In this document: in pieces, positions 35,701-48,416 of the stretch
Numbering within the stretch: position 1 is the stretch's first letter
Layout: each line of letters starts with the position of its first letter
From: Ornithodoros turicata
Taxonomy: Eukaryota; Arthropoda; Arachnida; Ixodida; Argasidae
Assembly: GCF_037126465.1 (NCBI RefSeq)
Contig: NC_088201.1
Coordinates: 1,121,001-1,185,000, forward strand
Length of the DNA: 64,000 nucleotides
Direction of reading: 5' to 3'
Notes under the pieces: model-generated
The model's input: the letters and a program-made list of their open reading frames with translations, nothing else
Database searches by the model: none
What the model was told of the DNA's origin: nothing
Made by a program: the position numbers and the translations under genes

Positions 35701-37234
35701 TCGAAATAAAGTCGTTTTGAATACGTGTGTTAAGGAAGAAGTATACAGGTTCATTCCGCGTGACCTCGCGTCAGCGAGCTTCACTTCTATTCCTGGTTTC
35801 CATTAAGCTCAGTTGGGCAACTACCGGAGTCCTTGATTTGTTGTACAACATGAATGCGGGCTCACTTGGCTATCAACCAACAAGACGAATCGGTTTTGTT
35901 AACGAAGGTTGAGGCGCTATTTTTTTTTTCTCCGCGCATAGTCTCGAAGACGTGTCCCAATTAAATAACCCGACCCGTCACACTTGCAAAGGGTCTCAAA
36001 AGATGTGCTTGAATGATGTTCGACAATGATGCACGTATGCAGTTCCCAGATTACCGATATAAGCACGTGATCGAGGCCACCCCAGGTACATCAGATAAAC
36101 GGTGCAGCGCTCCTGAGAAGCTGAAATATTAACGCATCGGGTTGTGTGCACCGCCCCTCCCTTCGACAGGATAGTGGATCATCCCAATCTCGTTTCGAGC
36201 TGTCTATCAGTGCCCGCTGACACGCACTCCGCCATTTAAGGCAAGTCTGCGCACCACTCTATTTGAAGCCCTCTACAAGCTCATTTACGCAAAACATGTT
36301 CATCTTAGCTTTGTAGCACAGACTGTGATGACTACGGCAAAAAATTTGAGAAAAGAAAACTCTCTCCCTGCAGACTCTGAACGTGACCAATTTAAGGGTC
36401 CAGATGAGACCCAAATTCAGTCGAGTCCATTGAAGGTGAAGGGCAGCAAACGCTAAGCAGCTCAACTTGTTGCGTCGGATTTCAAGCACCAGCTTGCCAT
36501 TTTAACAGTCATGTCCCCCAGTGTAGACACGAAATAGGGAACCACCCCCTCTTTGTCCCAGTTGGCACAAACAGTCCGGGCAGGTTTCTCCCCACACACC
36601 AGGCATAAAACGCATTTGCAGCCGCCATTTATGACATTCTGCGGGAGACCAGTGACCCTTTGCGATCACACATTCCCTTAGGACTCAAAGGAGCAGCTTT
36701 TATTTTGTTTGGCGGCGTCCAAAATGCCCCTCGTTCTCTTATCCAGACCATAGAAAGTGGCCAGGTGGAAAAACAGTCTCAAGTTGGTCAAAATGGAACC
36801 ACTTTGAAGCCAAACTGGTTTGAAATAGAACCATTTTGTGGTCAAAGTGTGTCCCCTTGCACAGGGTTACACGGGTCCACTTAGGCTATGACAAGAGGAA
36901 CACTGTAATTACCACTTGGAAATCAGAGCTGGGTAACCTCGGTGAAAGTGGAAGCCAGCACGGAGAGGGAAGCATTGCTTACCACTGCACACATCCGCGT
37001 GCAAGTCGGCGCAGCTGACATGAGCGGGTCAAGTGCGCCATTGCTATGTTTGTCCTTACCTCGGATCCCTCTACGCTCTCCATCTCGGTCTCGCTCTCGT
37101 GATCGGGACCTATGACGCTCTTTTAGAGAAAAACACCAAAGTTAGTCATACTTTGTGCTTGTCATTTAACACCCAGAAAATCAATTGGAAAGAACGTTTG
37201 TACCTCGTCTTTGTGGTGACCGTGATCGGCCCAT
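32707..37234 (-). CDS. SNRNP27: U4/U6.U5 tri-snRNP 27 kDa protein
   Basis: SNRNP27 is a spliceosomal tri-snRNP protein with an N-terminal RS domain and a conserved C-terminus. Seven exons in transcript order: 37234-37204, 37119-37060, 35328-35274, 35216-35166, 34512-34371, 34317-34256 and 32761-32707. They give 151 residues, near the human 155. The first half is arginine-serine rich ([17 protein letters not shown], then [11 protein letters not shown]). The conserved tail reads [38 protein letters not shown] and ends RPLDFVA. All junction phases agree. Intron 4 (35165-34513) has a GC donor, AG|GCAAGC, followed by a normal TTAG acceptor; no GT donor preserves the frame. Intron 2 contains a TTAA-flanked element (35435-36235). 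Confidence 0.92.
32762..34255. other. SNRNP27 intron 6
   Basis: A 1.5 kb GT-AG intron. I see no recognisable gene or well-defined repeat in it. Confidence 0.4.
35435..36235. mobile_element. TTAA-flanked foldback element (800 bp)
   Basis: Inverted arms: the left has GCGGAGCGCGTGTCATCG then CTGATAGACAGCT and GGGATGATCCACTATCC. The same words in the same order appear inverted on the right. TTAA borders at 35431-35434 and 36236-36239. Located in SNRNP27 intron 2. Confidence 0.75.
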
Positions 37235-40211
37235 TACGCTAAGCCACAATCTGCTTTCTTGAGTAAAATAGACACTTGGAATCCTAAATTATGAGCAATT
37301 ATGCAAAACGACCGATTGCATCCAACTGGATTCGTGCCATTGTTGATCGTCTTCGTGAGAGAGTACTCTGCACTGAGCGCCTCCGCGTTGCGTAAATACA
37401 GGGCAGACTCAAAAAAGCCAGTCACAGTGCAAAAAAAAAACGCGTAAGAAAACGTAGCATAATGCTCATGTTTTTAGGATGATTTTTCTCTGCTTGTCAG
37501 ACTTTTGAGGTGTTCCCAATGTAGTAGGTGGCGCTGTATTCAGCTCAAGGAAGCTTTCAGCCTTTAGAGATCAGTGGTTGTATGGTGGCCACCATAATGG
37601 TTGTTCACATGGAAGGCGTTGCCTTCCGGCGGCTGCTTCATTCCGCTAAACTTGACGCACTCGTTTTCCTAAATTCATCACTTGCTATATAAATTCGGCG
37701 TGCTATGTGCGTATCTTATATGTATTCGTTAAACAAATAAGCGGTGAATATTTTCCCACTTGATCACTTGCTTATGTGCTGTCGTTCGTTCGTCACTTAT
37801 CACGATCCACGACCAACGGATGGCTCACGATGGATCACGCGAACCTCACGAAAATGAGACTGGAACAGTAGTGGAAGGAGTGCAGAAGAAACAACCCCCG
37901 GTAGAAGAATCCTAGGCCAGGACGCGCGGTGCGTCAGCATCCCAGCTTCTCATTTTCGGTTTCAGTATTGCGGAATAGCATCGTGATGGCATCTTCTGTC
38001 TGGCTCAATGGAGCGTCGGTTCGACTGTTGGAGTGGCGGAACGGCCGTTCACGCGACCATTTGGGGGCGCCAGTTTCCTATAGGTTCGGCTTCGGCAATA
38101 CGGGCAGTAACTATTTAAAAGAACAGGAAGACTTTTTGATGAAAAAGGCAAGGCGAAATTCGGCAATAATTAAAAACAGGGGTCTATGGGCTTGTAGCAC
38201 AGATATAAAGTAATCCGTATGATTTGGAAGGGGGTGATGGTACCAGGGTTGACAGAAACGCAGTACTTTGCCCAAATCCGGGAATACAGTCCTTTATGGA
38301 AACACGCCAGAGGGGTGTGGTGAGATATTGGCACTATAGGCGCGAATAATACACCAAAGGGGGGGTTATGGGAGATATGGGGTGGTCCTCCTCTGAGGAC
38401 CGGGAGGCAAAAACTCAGAAACGTATAGACGAAAAGATGTGGGCCAGGAAGGTTGATTGATTGATTATGTGTTTAATGGCACAAAGGCAACAAAGGCCAT
38501 AGAGCGCCAAAACTATGGTGACCAGGAAGGTACTATCATATATATTTACCTAAATAGCGGAAAAGGACTAGGCGTCTGTCTGCAAAATATTTAACTTGGG
38601 AAGAGGAAAGTAAGAAAAACCCAGGCAGCACATGATGGGCTATTGGCTAATAGACGTCTAAACACAGAGAAAAGGAATGTCTATAGAATATGTCTAGGAC
38701 CTAGGCCAAATGGCAAGAGGTCTTGTGTTTTGACTATAATGAGTGTTGAATTGGCAATGGGTGTTGAAGGACACCTCGTTCCTTTCTTCCAATGTGTGAT
38801 TGTTGTTGCTGCAGTGCTGCCCCCAATGACTCATTGTGGCTAGCCCTGACTCAAAAGGGATAGGACATGGCTACTACTACTAGAAAATGATAGAACAAAA
38901 CATGCCAGAATGGATTTTCGAGAAACAGGATTGTTTCCAGTTCTGCTATATCTTGCTTTTGTCCAAAGTTTCCCGATTAAATAGTTAATTAATGGATTCG
39001 AGATAGTTACATACTCTCACTCTCTTCCTGAGGATGTCAGACTGACTGTATAACTGTGACGGTTGAAGCAGGCAAGGTAGTTGGTAACATATTCCATGAT
39101 GGCATACTGCTGTTTGTCGTCTCCTGCTTAGGGTTGTCAATCCCGGGATCCCGGGACGGGATTTTGGGATTGGTTACGAGTTCAGATGGTGCTTCCAAGT
39201 ATAGTCCTGCGCGGGTCAAAATTATCTAACCCGCATCCGACCCGCACCCTCAGGTTCAAATCCGCGTCCCGTTACAAATTCAGACACGCGTTCGCCCGCA
39301 TATTTTTTTCCAAAAGCTCACCCGACCCGCAACGCAATGAACGTTGACCAGTAGACTCAGAGTACTCCTTGGTCTATGCCTGATGATTATGTGTCTGTGT
39401 GCATGCTTTCTTGTACGACATCAGCGCAGGGAGCAAAAAAGGTATACGTGCGTGTTGCGACCTGAGGGATGATTATACGAAACCTTGTCAGCGACGTTTT
39501 ACGTCATATTTCGAGCGATTGCACTACAGACTATTTTTATTTATTTATTTTTTGCTACGATAATGCCACCCCTTTCTTATTCATCCGCATTTCACTGTTG
39601 CACGTGACAGTACCACTACACTTGAAGTGATAGAATATTACTTTATAATTTCCTCAAACTGTGTAACGTTCCACTCGAATGAAGAACAGCAACAACAACA
39701 ACAAAAATAAAAATAAATAAAAGAAAAAAAAAACGAATGGAAAGAAACGAAACACTAAACAGTTTACAACCGTCGCTGTATGCTTATCACGTTGTGCAAT
39801 GATTAAAACACGACCTGAGAAAGCAGGATGGTGTCCCCCAGTTCGGAGCCAACTTTTGTGCTGGCTGCCTACTGGCTGCCACACTGAAGGTCCACTCAGC
39901 TTCTGCGCTAGAAGAAACATACGTAAACGTAAATACCTGTACGCAGCGGTCCTCTGCCACCTCCAGCCATAAAAAGTGCCATTTCCTTACGAAGGAGTGA
40001 GTCTGTGCATGATGGGTTGATGGCCTACAGGTCTTCATATTTGCTCTCACGAAATCCCGATTGACATCAGTGATGGAAGTGCCTCGAAGCGTTCTGGCCA
40101 GTGTTTTACCTAGACCCACCCACCACCCCTAACATCCTCCAAAATCTATAGAGGAGACCCAAACTAAAATCTTGTGAGATTGCCCAATATTGGGTCAAAA
40201 GCGTGTAACTA

Positions 40212-40700
40212 CATGTTCTGAGGCTGGAATGAAAAAAGAAAGGACAACACACAAGCCTCCAAGTGCCTGAGAACAAGTTCTTAGGCATTGAAAGATGATC
40301 TGTTCCCTGGGAAGACTTTTGCCCTGGCCATAATTTTTTGACCCAGATTTACCTCAAGGGCCGGTCCTCTTGCGTTGTCTGGAGTCCTACGTCTCACGTA
40401 TCTTTCGTCACCGTGCTGGTTACTCCGATATTCTATTATCAACTCAAACTTATTTCATGCTAGCAAGCGTCCCGAGACTCCACAGCAAGCTGCATAAAGC
40501 ATCGATAGAGCTAGCTGGCATATGGCATTGGCACATTCCACTAACGATGAAAGATGAAAGTCACTGAAAAGGTTTTGCCAGCTGTAGGACTCGAACCCAC
40601 ATCCTGTGGATTACTGGTCCAGGGCTCTACCTATTGAGCTAAGCTTCGATCCCTAGCGACTTTCAAGGGTGCGTCACCTGAAGGGACAAACCACTATAGA
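40212..40700 (-). repeat. Ruka-like tRNA-derived SINE, interrupted
   Basis: On the minus strand, 40575-40650 gives A-box TAGCTCAATAGG, then GTAGAGCCC and B-box GGTTCGAGTCC, and ends near TACAGCTGGC. The family end GTTCTGAGGCTGGAATG is at 40213, separated by other sequence. Confidence 0.7.
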
Positions 40701-41814
40701 TGAGCAGCCCAGGGAGCAGCTGCTTCCATGTGCAAGATTATTGCGTTCCATAGCTAAATTTTTGCGGACTGTCCTATGGACATAATTTGCGTAATATTAC
40801 AGTCAGAATTCTAGCACGAGGGCGCAGACTTTTGTGTACGGGTGTACACGAAGCTTTGAAGAAGCGGTTGTTAACCAAGTGGCGACATATGCGGAAGTAT
40901 AATTACCTGTTCTAACGAATGGTACTTACCTGAAGTTAAGAGCTGGAATTATACGATGTATAATGCAGGGGTACGCCCACCCTTTTTAGGGGAACCCAGA
41001 GAAAGTTGATGATGTTGTAGTGTTTATTTATTTTATTTCACAGACTTTTCTCAGTCTCTATATACGCCTGTGAAGCTCTTACACGAGCTCTGCCCTGATC
41101 CAAAAGGGATAAAGCGACCCTGATCTTGACCCTGGGGAAAAGCAGTGACACGAAAATGGTTAAAAATTGGGCTGTTCGTTAAAAGCGATAGAACCCCCGT
41201 GCCAAAAGACGACACAATACACAGGCACAGATTGACGAACAGGGATTTATTATTGTCAAACCTGCTTTATATCCTGAACCAACAACGCCCTCTTCCGCAA
41301 GGTACCCACTCACACCCTCAGCATGCCTAGTGGCTTAATCTTTATCAAAAGCACGAGACTTATCTTGCGTCCCTCCTGTTTGAATCTTCCAAAAACTTCT
41401 CGACTGGAGCAGTTATCAGCACTGAATGCACACTTACGCACCTGGACCCCGCATTTTTTATACTTAAAGCTTCACGATATAATAAAGCACCGCCCTTATT
41501 ACTTCCAGTGACACGAGCAAGGCTTTCGTGCAGAGCCTCGTTCGTGTTAATTGTAATAAAGTGTTCCTACCCGTTTTACCTTCCCTCAGTGTAACCACAG
41601 GACTTTACTTTGTATATTGTATTGTTATTGTGTTGTAAAAGCAGTTATTAATCTCCATAGTAAGTGTCCCCCTATATACGTCGTATAATTCCAACTCTAT
41701 AACTTCAGGGAAGTACCATTCGTTAGAACTAATGACAAAGCTAATTATTGTTTCTCGGATAAGTATTACTGCCAGTTGTCGGCTTTTCTTTTCGAGCATA
41801 AGTGTGGAGCTGGA

Positions 41815-41935
41815 TATGAGATATATATGGAGATATATATAGATATAGATATCTGATATCTGTATATATATATAGATATAGATATATAGATATATATGAG
41901 ATATATATGGAGATATCTGAGCTGGATATGAGAGA
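41815..41935. repeat. AT-rich GATATA microsatellite
   Basis: Repeated GATATATA and TAGATATA words. The segment GAGATATATATGGAGATAT occurs at both ends, and GAGCTGGATATGAGA flanks both sides as a direct repeat. The minus-strand frame over it (Y/I-rich) is a by-product. Confidence 0.85.
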
Positions 41936-42111
41936 GGCATTAAAACCGTGGGAAAAGTAAGATATATTTCAAAAATTGTGGTAAAATAAGAACAAGTTGC
42001 ACTATGTCGTAGAGGAAAGATAGCGCTGGAATACGTTGTATTTTTGTAAACGGTTACCGCATCACTGAGGAAGTCAACTCGTCCCCTTCGACGGCTCACT
42101 GTTTGGGTTTT

Positions 42112-42126
42112 GTTGCCCGGGGCAAC
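42112..42126. promoter_or_regulatory. RFX X-box upstream of ARL3
   Basis: A perfect inverted half-site pair GTTGCC, 3 nt spacer, GGCAAC. This matches the X-box consensus bound by RFX transcription factors that drive ciliary genes. It lies 26 bp upstream of the ARL3 ATG, where such sites normally sit. ARL3 is a ciliary gene, which makes the match functionally coherent. Confidence 0.75.
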
Positions 42127-42152
42127 GCGTTTTTCACGCCAAAGTGTCAACC

Positions 42153-44289
<2,137 letters not shown>

Positions 44290-46939
44290 AAGAAATCTCT
44301 TTAGGAATGACAACGAAGACAATTTTTCACTGTAACAAACAACCTCCTTGTTGCTGTGTACGTACTAAATTCCGCAGTGATTCCTGTCGTTTGCTATCCA
44401 TGTGGCCGAAAAGAAATTGATCAAGGTTTTGTGATAATCTGTTGCTTTCAAGGAATGTTTCAATTCAAGCCCACACAAAGTTCACTTGAGGCGAAGCCAG
44501 AATATATAAATCACCCTAGAACATCTGGACCAGGTTTCAAAGTTTTGCACGAAGTGTTTGCACTAAGAGGTTGGTTTTAAATGCGCTTCACTCAACTTTG
44601 CGGTGCTTCCATATCTCTGAGGAACAAGTGCAAAATGCACACATAAGTATGGGGAATTGCAAAGCCCAAAACTTCACCTAGATATGGATAAACTAAGGTA
44701 AAACTGGCCTGAAAGAAAAAGCTGTGCCCAGTGACCTACTGGATTATGATTTTCGAGCAATCAGTGCATGTCCTTGCAAGGGTCTTACAATCATCATCAT
44801 TGCTACGCTGTATAACAATAGATCCTGAACGTAATCCTGAGGAATAATTACCGTATCATGGCCGCGTCACTCACTCTACCAGATGCTTCCGTGCAAAAAT
44901 GTAGCTCCTACTTCTTGGCTGCTGTGTGGTCTGCTTGCAAACTAGTTTCATCCGCGTGAAAAATGAAGCAGTTTTTTTTTCAATTTCATCGTCCGCTTTC
45001 AAATTTTATAACTGTCCCACCGGATTGTGCATATATAGGATCGAGTGGCTGATTATGACGTGGTAGGTGAGATAGGGTGTCCCTTTATCGAGACGCACCA
45101 CCAGTCGGGAAGAGAAGGAATACCAAAGCCGTTCCTTATCTTCCGTCACGTTCGCGACATGAGAAAATCCCAGAGAACTATGGGAACTTGCTTATCAGAA
45201 AGGAGAAGAAAGTCTCCAAACTAGGGATGGGCCAACTGAATCTGCGAATCCCAGGCAGGGATTCGAGCAAGAGAGAAACTGATGTTCTGAGGCTGGAACA
45301 ACATAGAAGGGACAGATACATCTTTCATCGAGGGATTCGAGATTCGCCCAAAACATATCTTTCGACTCCAGCAACCATATGTTTTATTTCTCTCTTTTTT
45401 TTCTAAATTTGTGCTTCCGGAGTCCGCCGAAAGCCTGATTGGCCGGCGGCTCCGCCGAAACAAAGCTTGCGCGCTCGTCGACTTGAGCCAATCAGGATCG
45501 TGTTTTCAACGGCCGTAGCCAATCACGAACGGGCTTTCAGAGAGAACTGATGTTCTGAGGCTGGAACAACATAGAAAGGCAAAATTGCAAAAGAAATCGG
45601 AGAAAGCCCTCTTCGTTTTTCTTAAAGAAAGCGGCATGGCAGAGCGCTTCTAAACCTCGACTCAAAAACATGAGACCCAAAGCAAAAATGTCACGTGTCA
45701 TTCACTCAAGAGTGACACATGCCTGAGACTTTCCTGGGTATTACCTATACCAGTTACAAGAAATTGAGCTGCAGGCGACATATGAAGTCCCCACATAGCT
45801 CCGGCAAGTAGTACAAAGCCTCCAGCTTTCACCGGTCGTGGCCAATGCAGACGAACCACCGTCGTCTGCGAGTTGTGACTGAACGTCGATCCCCGCGTAC
45901 TAAATGGGAAAACTTGGAAATAAAGCGCGAAACGGTCTCAAACTTTCTTAAAACTGATTTTCTGCAACGCATCTTGCACTTTTTGTCTAAATATTTAGGT
46001 CTGCAGGTTCCGACAAAGTGTAAAAGTAACATATGGTTTTGCTTTTTATTTTTTGAGTTTTATGGAAAGAATTCAGACTCGAGAGTTTATGTATTTCCTG
46101 TGGGCGATGGTTAAAACAAATTACATGTAAGAAGATTGATTACATATATGTGTATGGGTGTGTGTTCTCCTGAAAGTGGATTATTATTTGATTTGTTTTT
46201 CATTAAGCAAACATATTAAACTCTGCTTCAAAACACTTTTCAGTACAACATGTGCTGTTCTCCCCGATCACCCATCCTCATAACAGTAATCTCCCAGGAT
46301 ACAATACGTGCCCAAAGAGCGCGATCGCAAACTCCATTGGCACGCTGCTCTGCGCAATAAATATCTGAGCTGAAAACCAAATTGGTTACTTGAAAAAAAA
46401 AAAAAAAAAAAGTGGAAGCAGGTTTCTTCCTACAAATGTTATTTGCTGAAGGTTCGCAGATACGTAAAACAAAGGTTCGGAACAGTATCAAAGTTTGGAT
46501 TTTTATTTCATTAATGAGCACATGCTAATGAGCAATGTCTACGGCAGTTCCTTCCCCATGTCTCAAGGTTGCTTACAGAAAAAAAGAGCAAACCATCGCC
46601 GAATTATTCAACCAGGGGATCTATCAAGTAGGTCATGGCTCTGACATACTCAGTTTGCTTATACCTGCCACATTGGCATTGTCTACATGGCTCCAAAAGC
46701 TGTTAAGCAAACTGTATGAGAGATGATGTGATTTCAAGCATTGTGTACACCACTCATCTCAACTTTGAGGTAGAATCGTTATTTGAAACATTCTGGGGTG
46801 CTGATGAAGTTGGCCGTGCATTCTGCCAGGAAGGAAAAGTGTGCTCGACCAAGCGCCACCGATGAATTAATGAGCTATTGTTGCTCGTTTTGTGTAATCA
46901 TATCGTCCTGGAAACTCTTTCTCCGCCTCCTCATAAATG
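44290..46939. other. Intergenic region downstream of ARL3
   Basis: No supported gene. SINE end fragments occur at about 45275-45300 and 45540-45575, both starting GAGAGAAACTGATGTTCTGAGG or near it. A CCGCCG-rich repeat segment with CCAAT boxes lies at 45411-45540. A poly(A) tract is at 46393-46410. Confidence 0.4.
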
Positions 46940-47362
46940 CACTAGGCCCGCCAGAAGTCTTTGACCACAGCAGTCCCAAAACACGCATCACCTGACGAGC
47001 CTTTGTTTAGTGGTGGTGAGCTCGCATGCTGCCACTGTTTGCTTCGTGCTTTGGTCTGCGGATCATAGTGGTGAACCCAACACTCATCGATAGTCTGTCT
47101 CGCACAACATTTCTGTGGTTCGAAGGAAGAGGGTGCAGGCAAGCTGGTATAAACTCGAGCCGCGTTCCCAAGCACGGGATTTGCGAGAGAGACAATTTTT
47201 CCACGCCTTGGCTTCTCGTCGAACCATTTATATTAGAGCGGAACCTGACGCGATGTCGACAATCAAACCAAAGAACAGACTGCCTGAGCGGAACAGAAAA
47301 AATTGTCGCCGGCACTCCGCAAATCGCGTGCTTGAGAACGCTCCTTCATGGTAGGGGACCCA

Positions 47363-47769
47363 CCCTAGTAACACAAAATGTTGCCAGAACGTTGTTGCAA
47401 TGTTGCCCCCAAACGTTGTCAAAACGTGGCTAATGTCCTTTTGAAGCCACATCCTAGTAACGTTACATGCGAACATTTCTCCGACATTGCCACAATGTTT
47501 AAATTCTTTGCAACATTGCTGCAATGATACTGCCACATAATAACAACATGTTTTCAACATTGTTCCAACGTTGCTGCAATGTTCCTGGCAGCAATATTCG
47601 GTAAACATTTTAGTGTGACGTTGTGGCGATGTTGCCGTGCATAGAAAAATGTTGACCAACATCTAGCAACGTTGCCACAATATTGTTGAATATTGTAAAA
47701 CATTGCTCCGCTATTTACAACATTCGCAACGTTGCTGCAACATTGTGGCAACAGTATGTGTTACTAGGG
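47363..47769. mobile_element. Foldback element built of short GTTGC/CAACATT motifs
   Basis: The ends CCCTAGTAACACA and TGTGTTACTAGGG are inverted. The interior is an irregular array of AACGTTGC, AACATTG and CAATGTTG words on both strands, so nearly every part can pair with another. Not coding. It interrupts the mariner relic. Confidence 0.75.
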
Positions 47770-47770
47770 C

Positions 47771-47842
47771 AGAGACACCACGGAACAAGAAGGACGGACG
47801 TCTGTTGTCAGTCCTTCCTGTTCCGTGTCTCTCGGTCCCTTA
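47771..47842. repeat. Short hairpin repeat
   Basis: AGAGACACCACGGAACAAGAAGGACGG is followed after a short loop by the complement near 47812-47842. It sits directly beside the foldback element at 47363-47769. Confidence 0.5.
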
Positions 47843-48416
47843 CCATGATTTCCGTGGTTGTTTCCTTTCACAGCCCATTTTGCATAGGCGTGAGCAACCT
47901 TTGTCATGTGCATTGACCCAAAACTGGTGTGGACATGCTGGCTATCGCCCGAAAAGTGATCCGCAAGTTTGCGAGCACGAGGGCCTCTATTTGCGCTCGA
48001 ATTGCTGGTTCATCACTTTGCTCTTCATCATCCAGGCCCGTCTGAACACGCTGAAAGCAACATTTAACCACCGTGTGCGCTGTACTACTATTCCAATTTT
48101 TTTTGCGGCAGCGATACAAACGCCGCTCATATCATCGTAGCAGGTGACGGCAACCTTCGTTATCATTACGATTCCATAGCCAGGGCTATGGAAACTTGCT
48201 GGAAACATTTTGTACGAACGACCGCATTAATTGCTACAAAGAATGATTCAACCGAGATAACAACGCTGGTCGTACCAATATTGTCAATTTTGATCCCCAT
48301 TTCTTTCACGTTAACTCCACCCCCATCAGAATGGAACAAATACATTCCCGTAAGCCACGAAAGCTCTTTTAATGACTTCCAGAAAACTCTCTTTGCATTT
48401 GCACTATATCCTAAAT

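Larger units (their letters stand above)
37235..42111. other. Intergenic region between SNRNP27 and ARL3 (divergent)
   Basis: The genes diverge, so both promoters lie here. No supported exon. Contents include a palindrome ATGGTGGCCACCAT at about 37584-37597, an interspersed-repeat segment at 38460-38530 (TTTAATGGCACAAAGGCAAC), a CCCGC-rich motif cluster at 39130-39310, a SINE (40212-40700) and an AT-rich microsatellite (41815-41935). Confidence 0.4.
46940..48140 (-). pseudogene. Mariner-like transposase relic
   Basis: On the minus strand, around 47060-46945, a frame gives DECWVHHYDPQTKARSKQWQ, which matches the catalytic region of mariner transposases (second aspartate context WxHHYDPxTK). 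Upstream, at about 48060-47900, a frame gives LDDEEQSDEP and LVLANLRITFRAIA, resembling the mariner helix-turn-helix linker. The two parts are separated by a foldback element (47363-47769) and by frame breaks, so the gene is dead. Confidence 0.6.

Noticed and set aside
29575..40650. Genuine tRNA genes at sequences with A and B boxes
   Set aside because: The segments recur with shared non-tRNA flanks and do not form a complete cloverleaf; they are tRNA-derived SINEs.
41605..42150. 181-codon minus-strand ORF
   Set aside because: Its Y/I-rich centre is a translated GATATA microsatellite, and the rest lacks any recognisable domain.
47683..47770. Coding meaning of the His/Cys/Asn-rich frames over 47363-47769
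   Set aside because: All frames on both strands are repetitive because the DNA is a lattice of GTTGCAA-type words.
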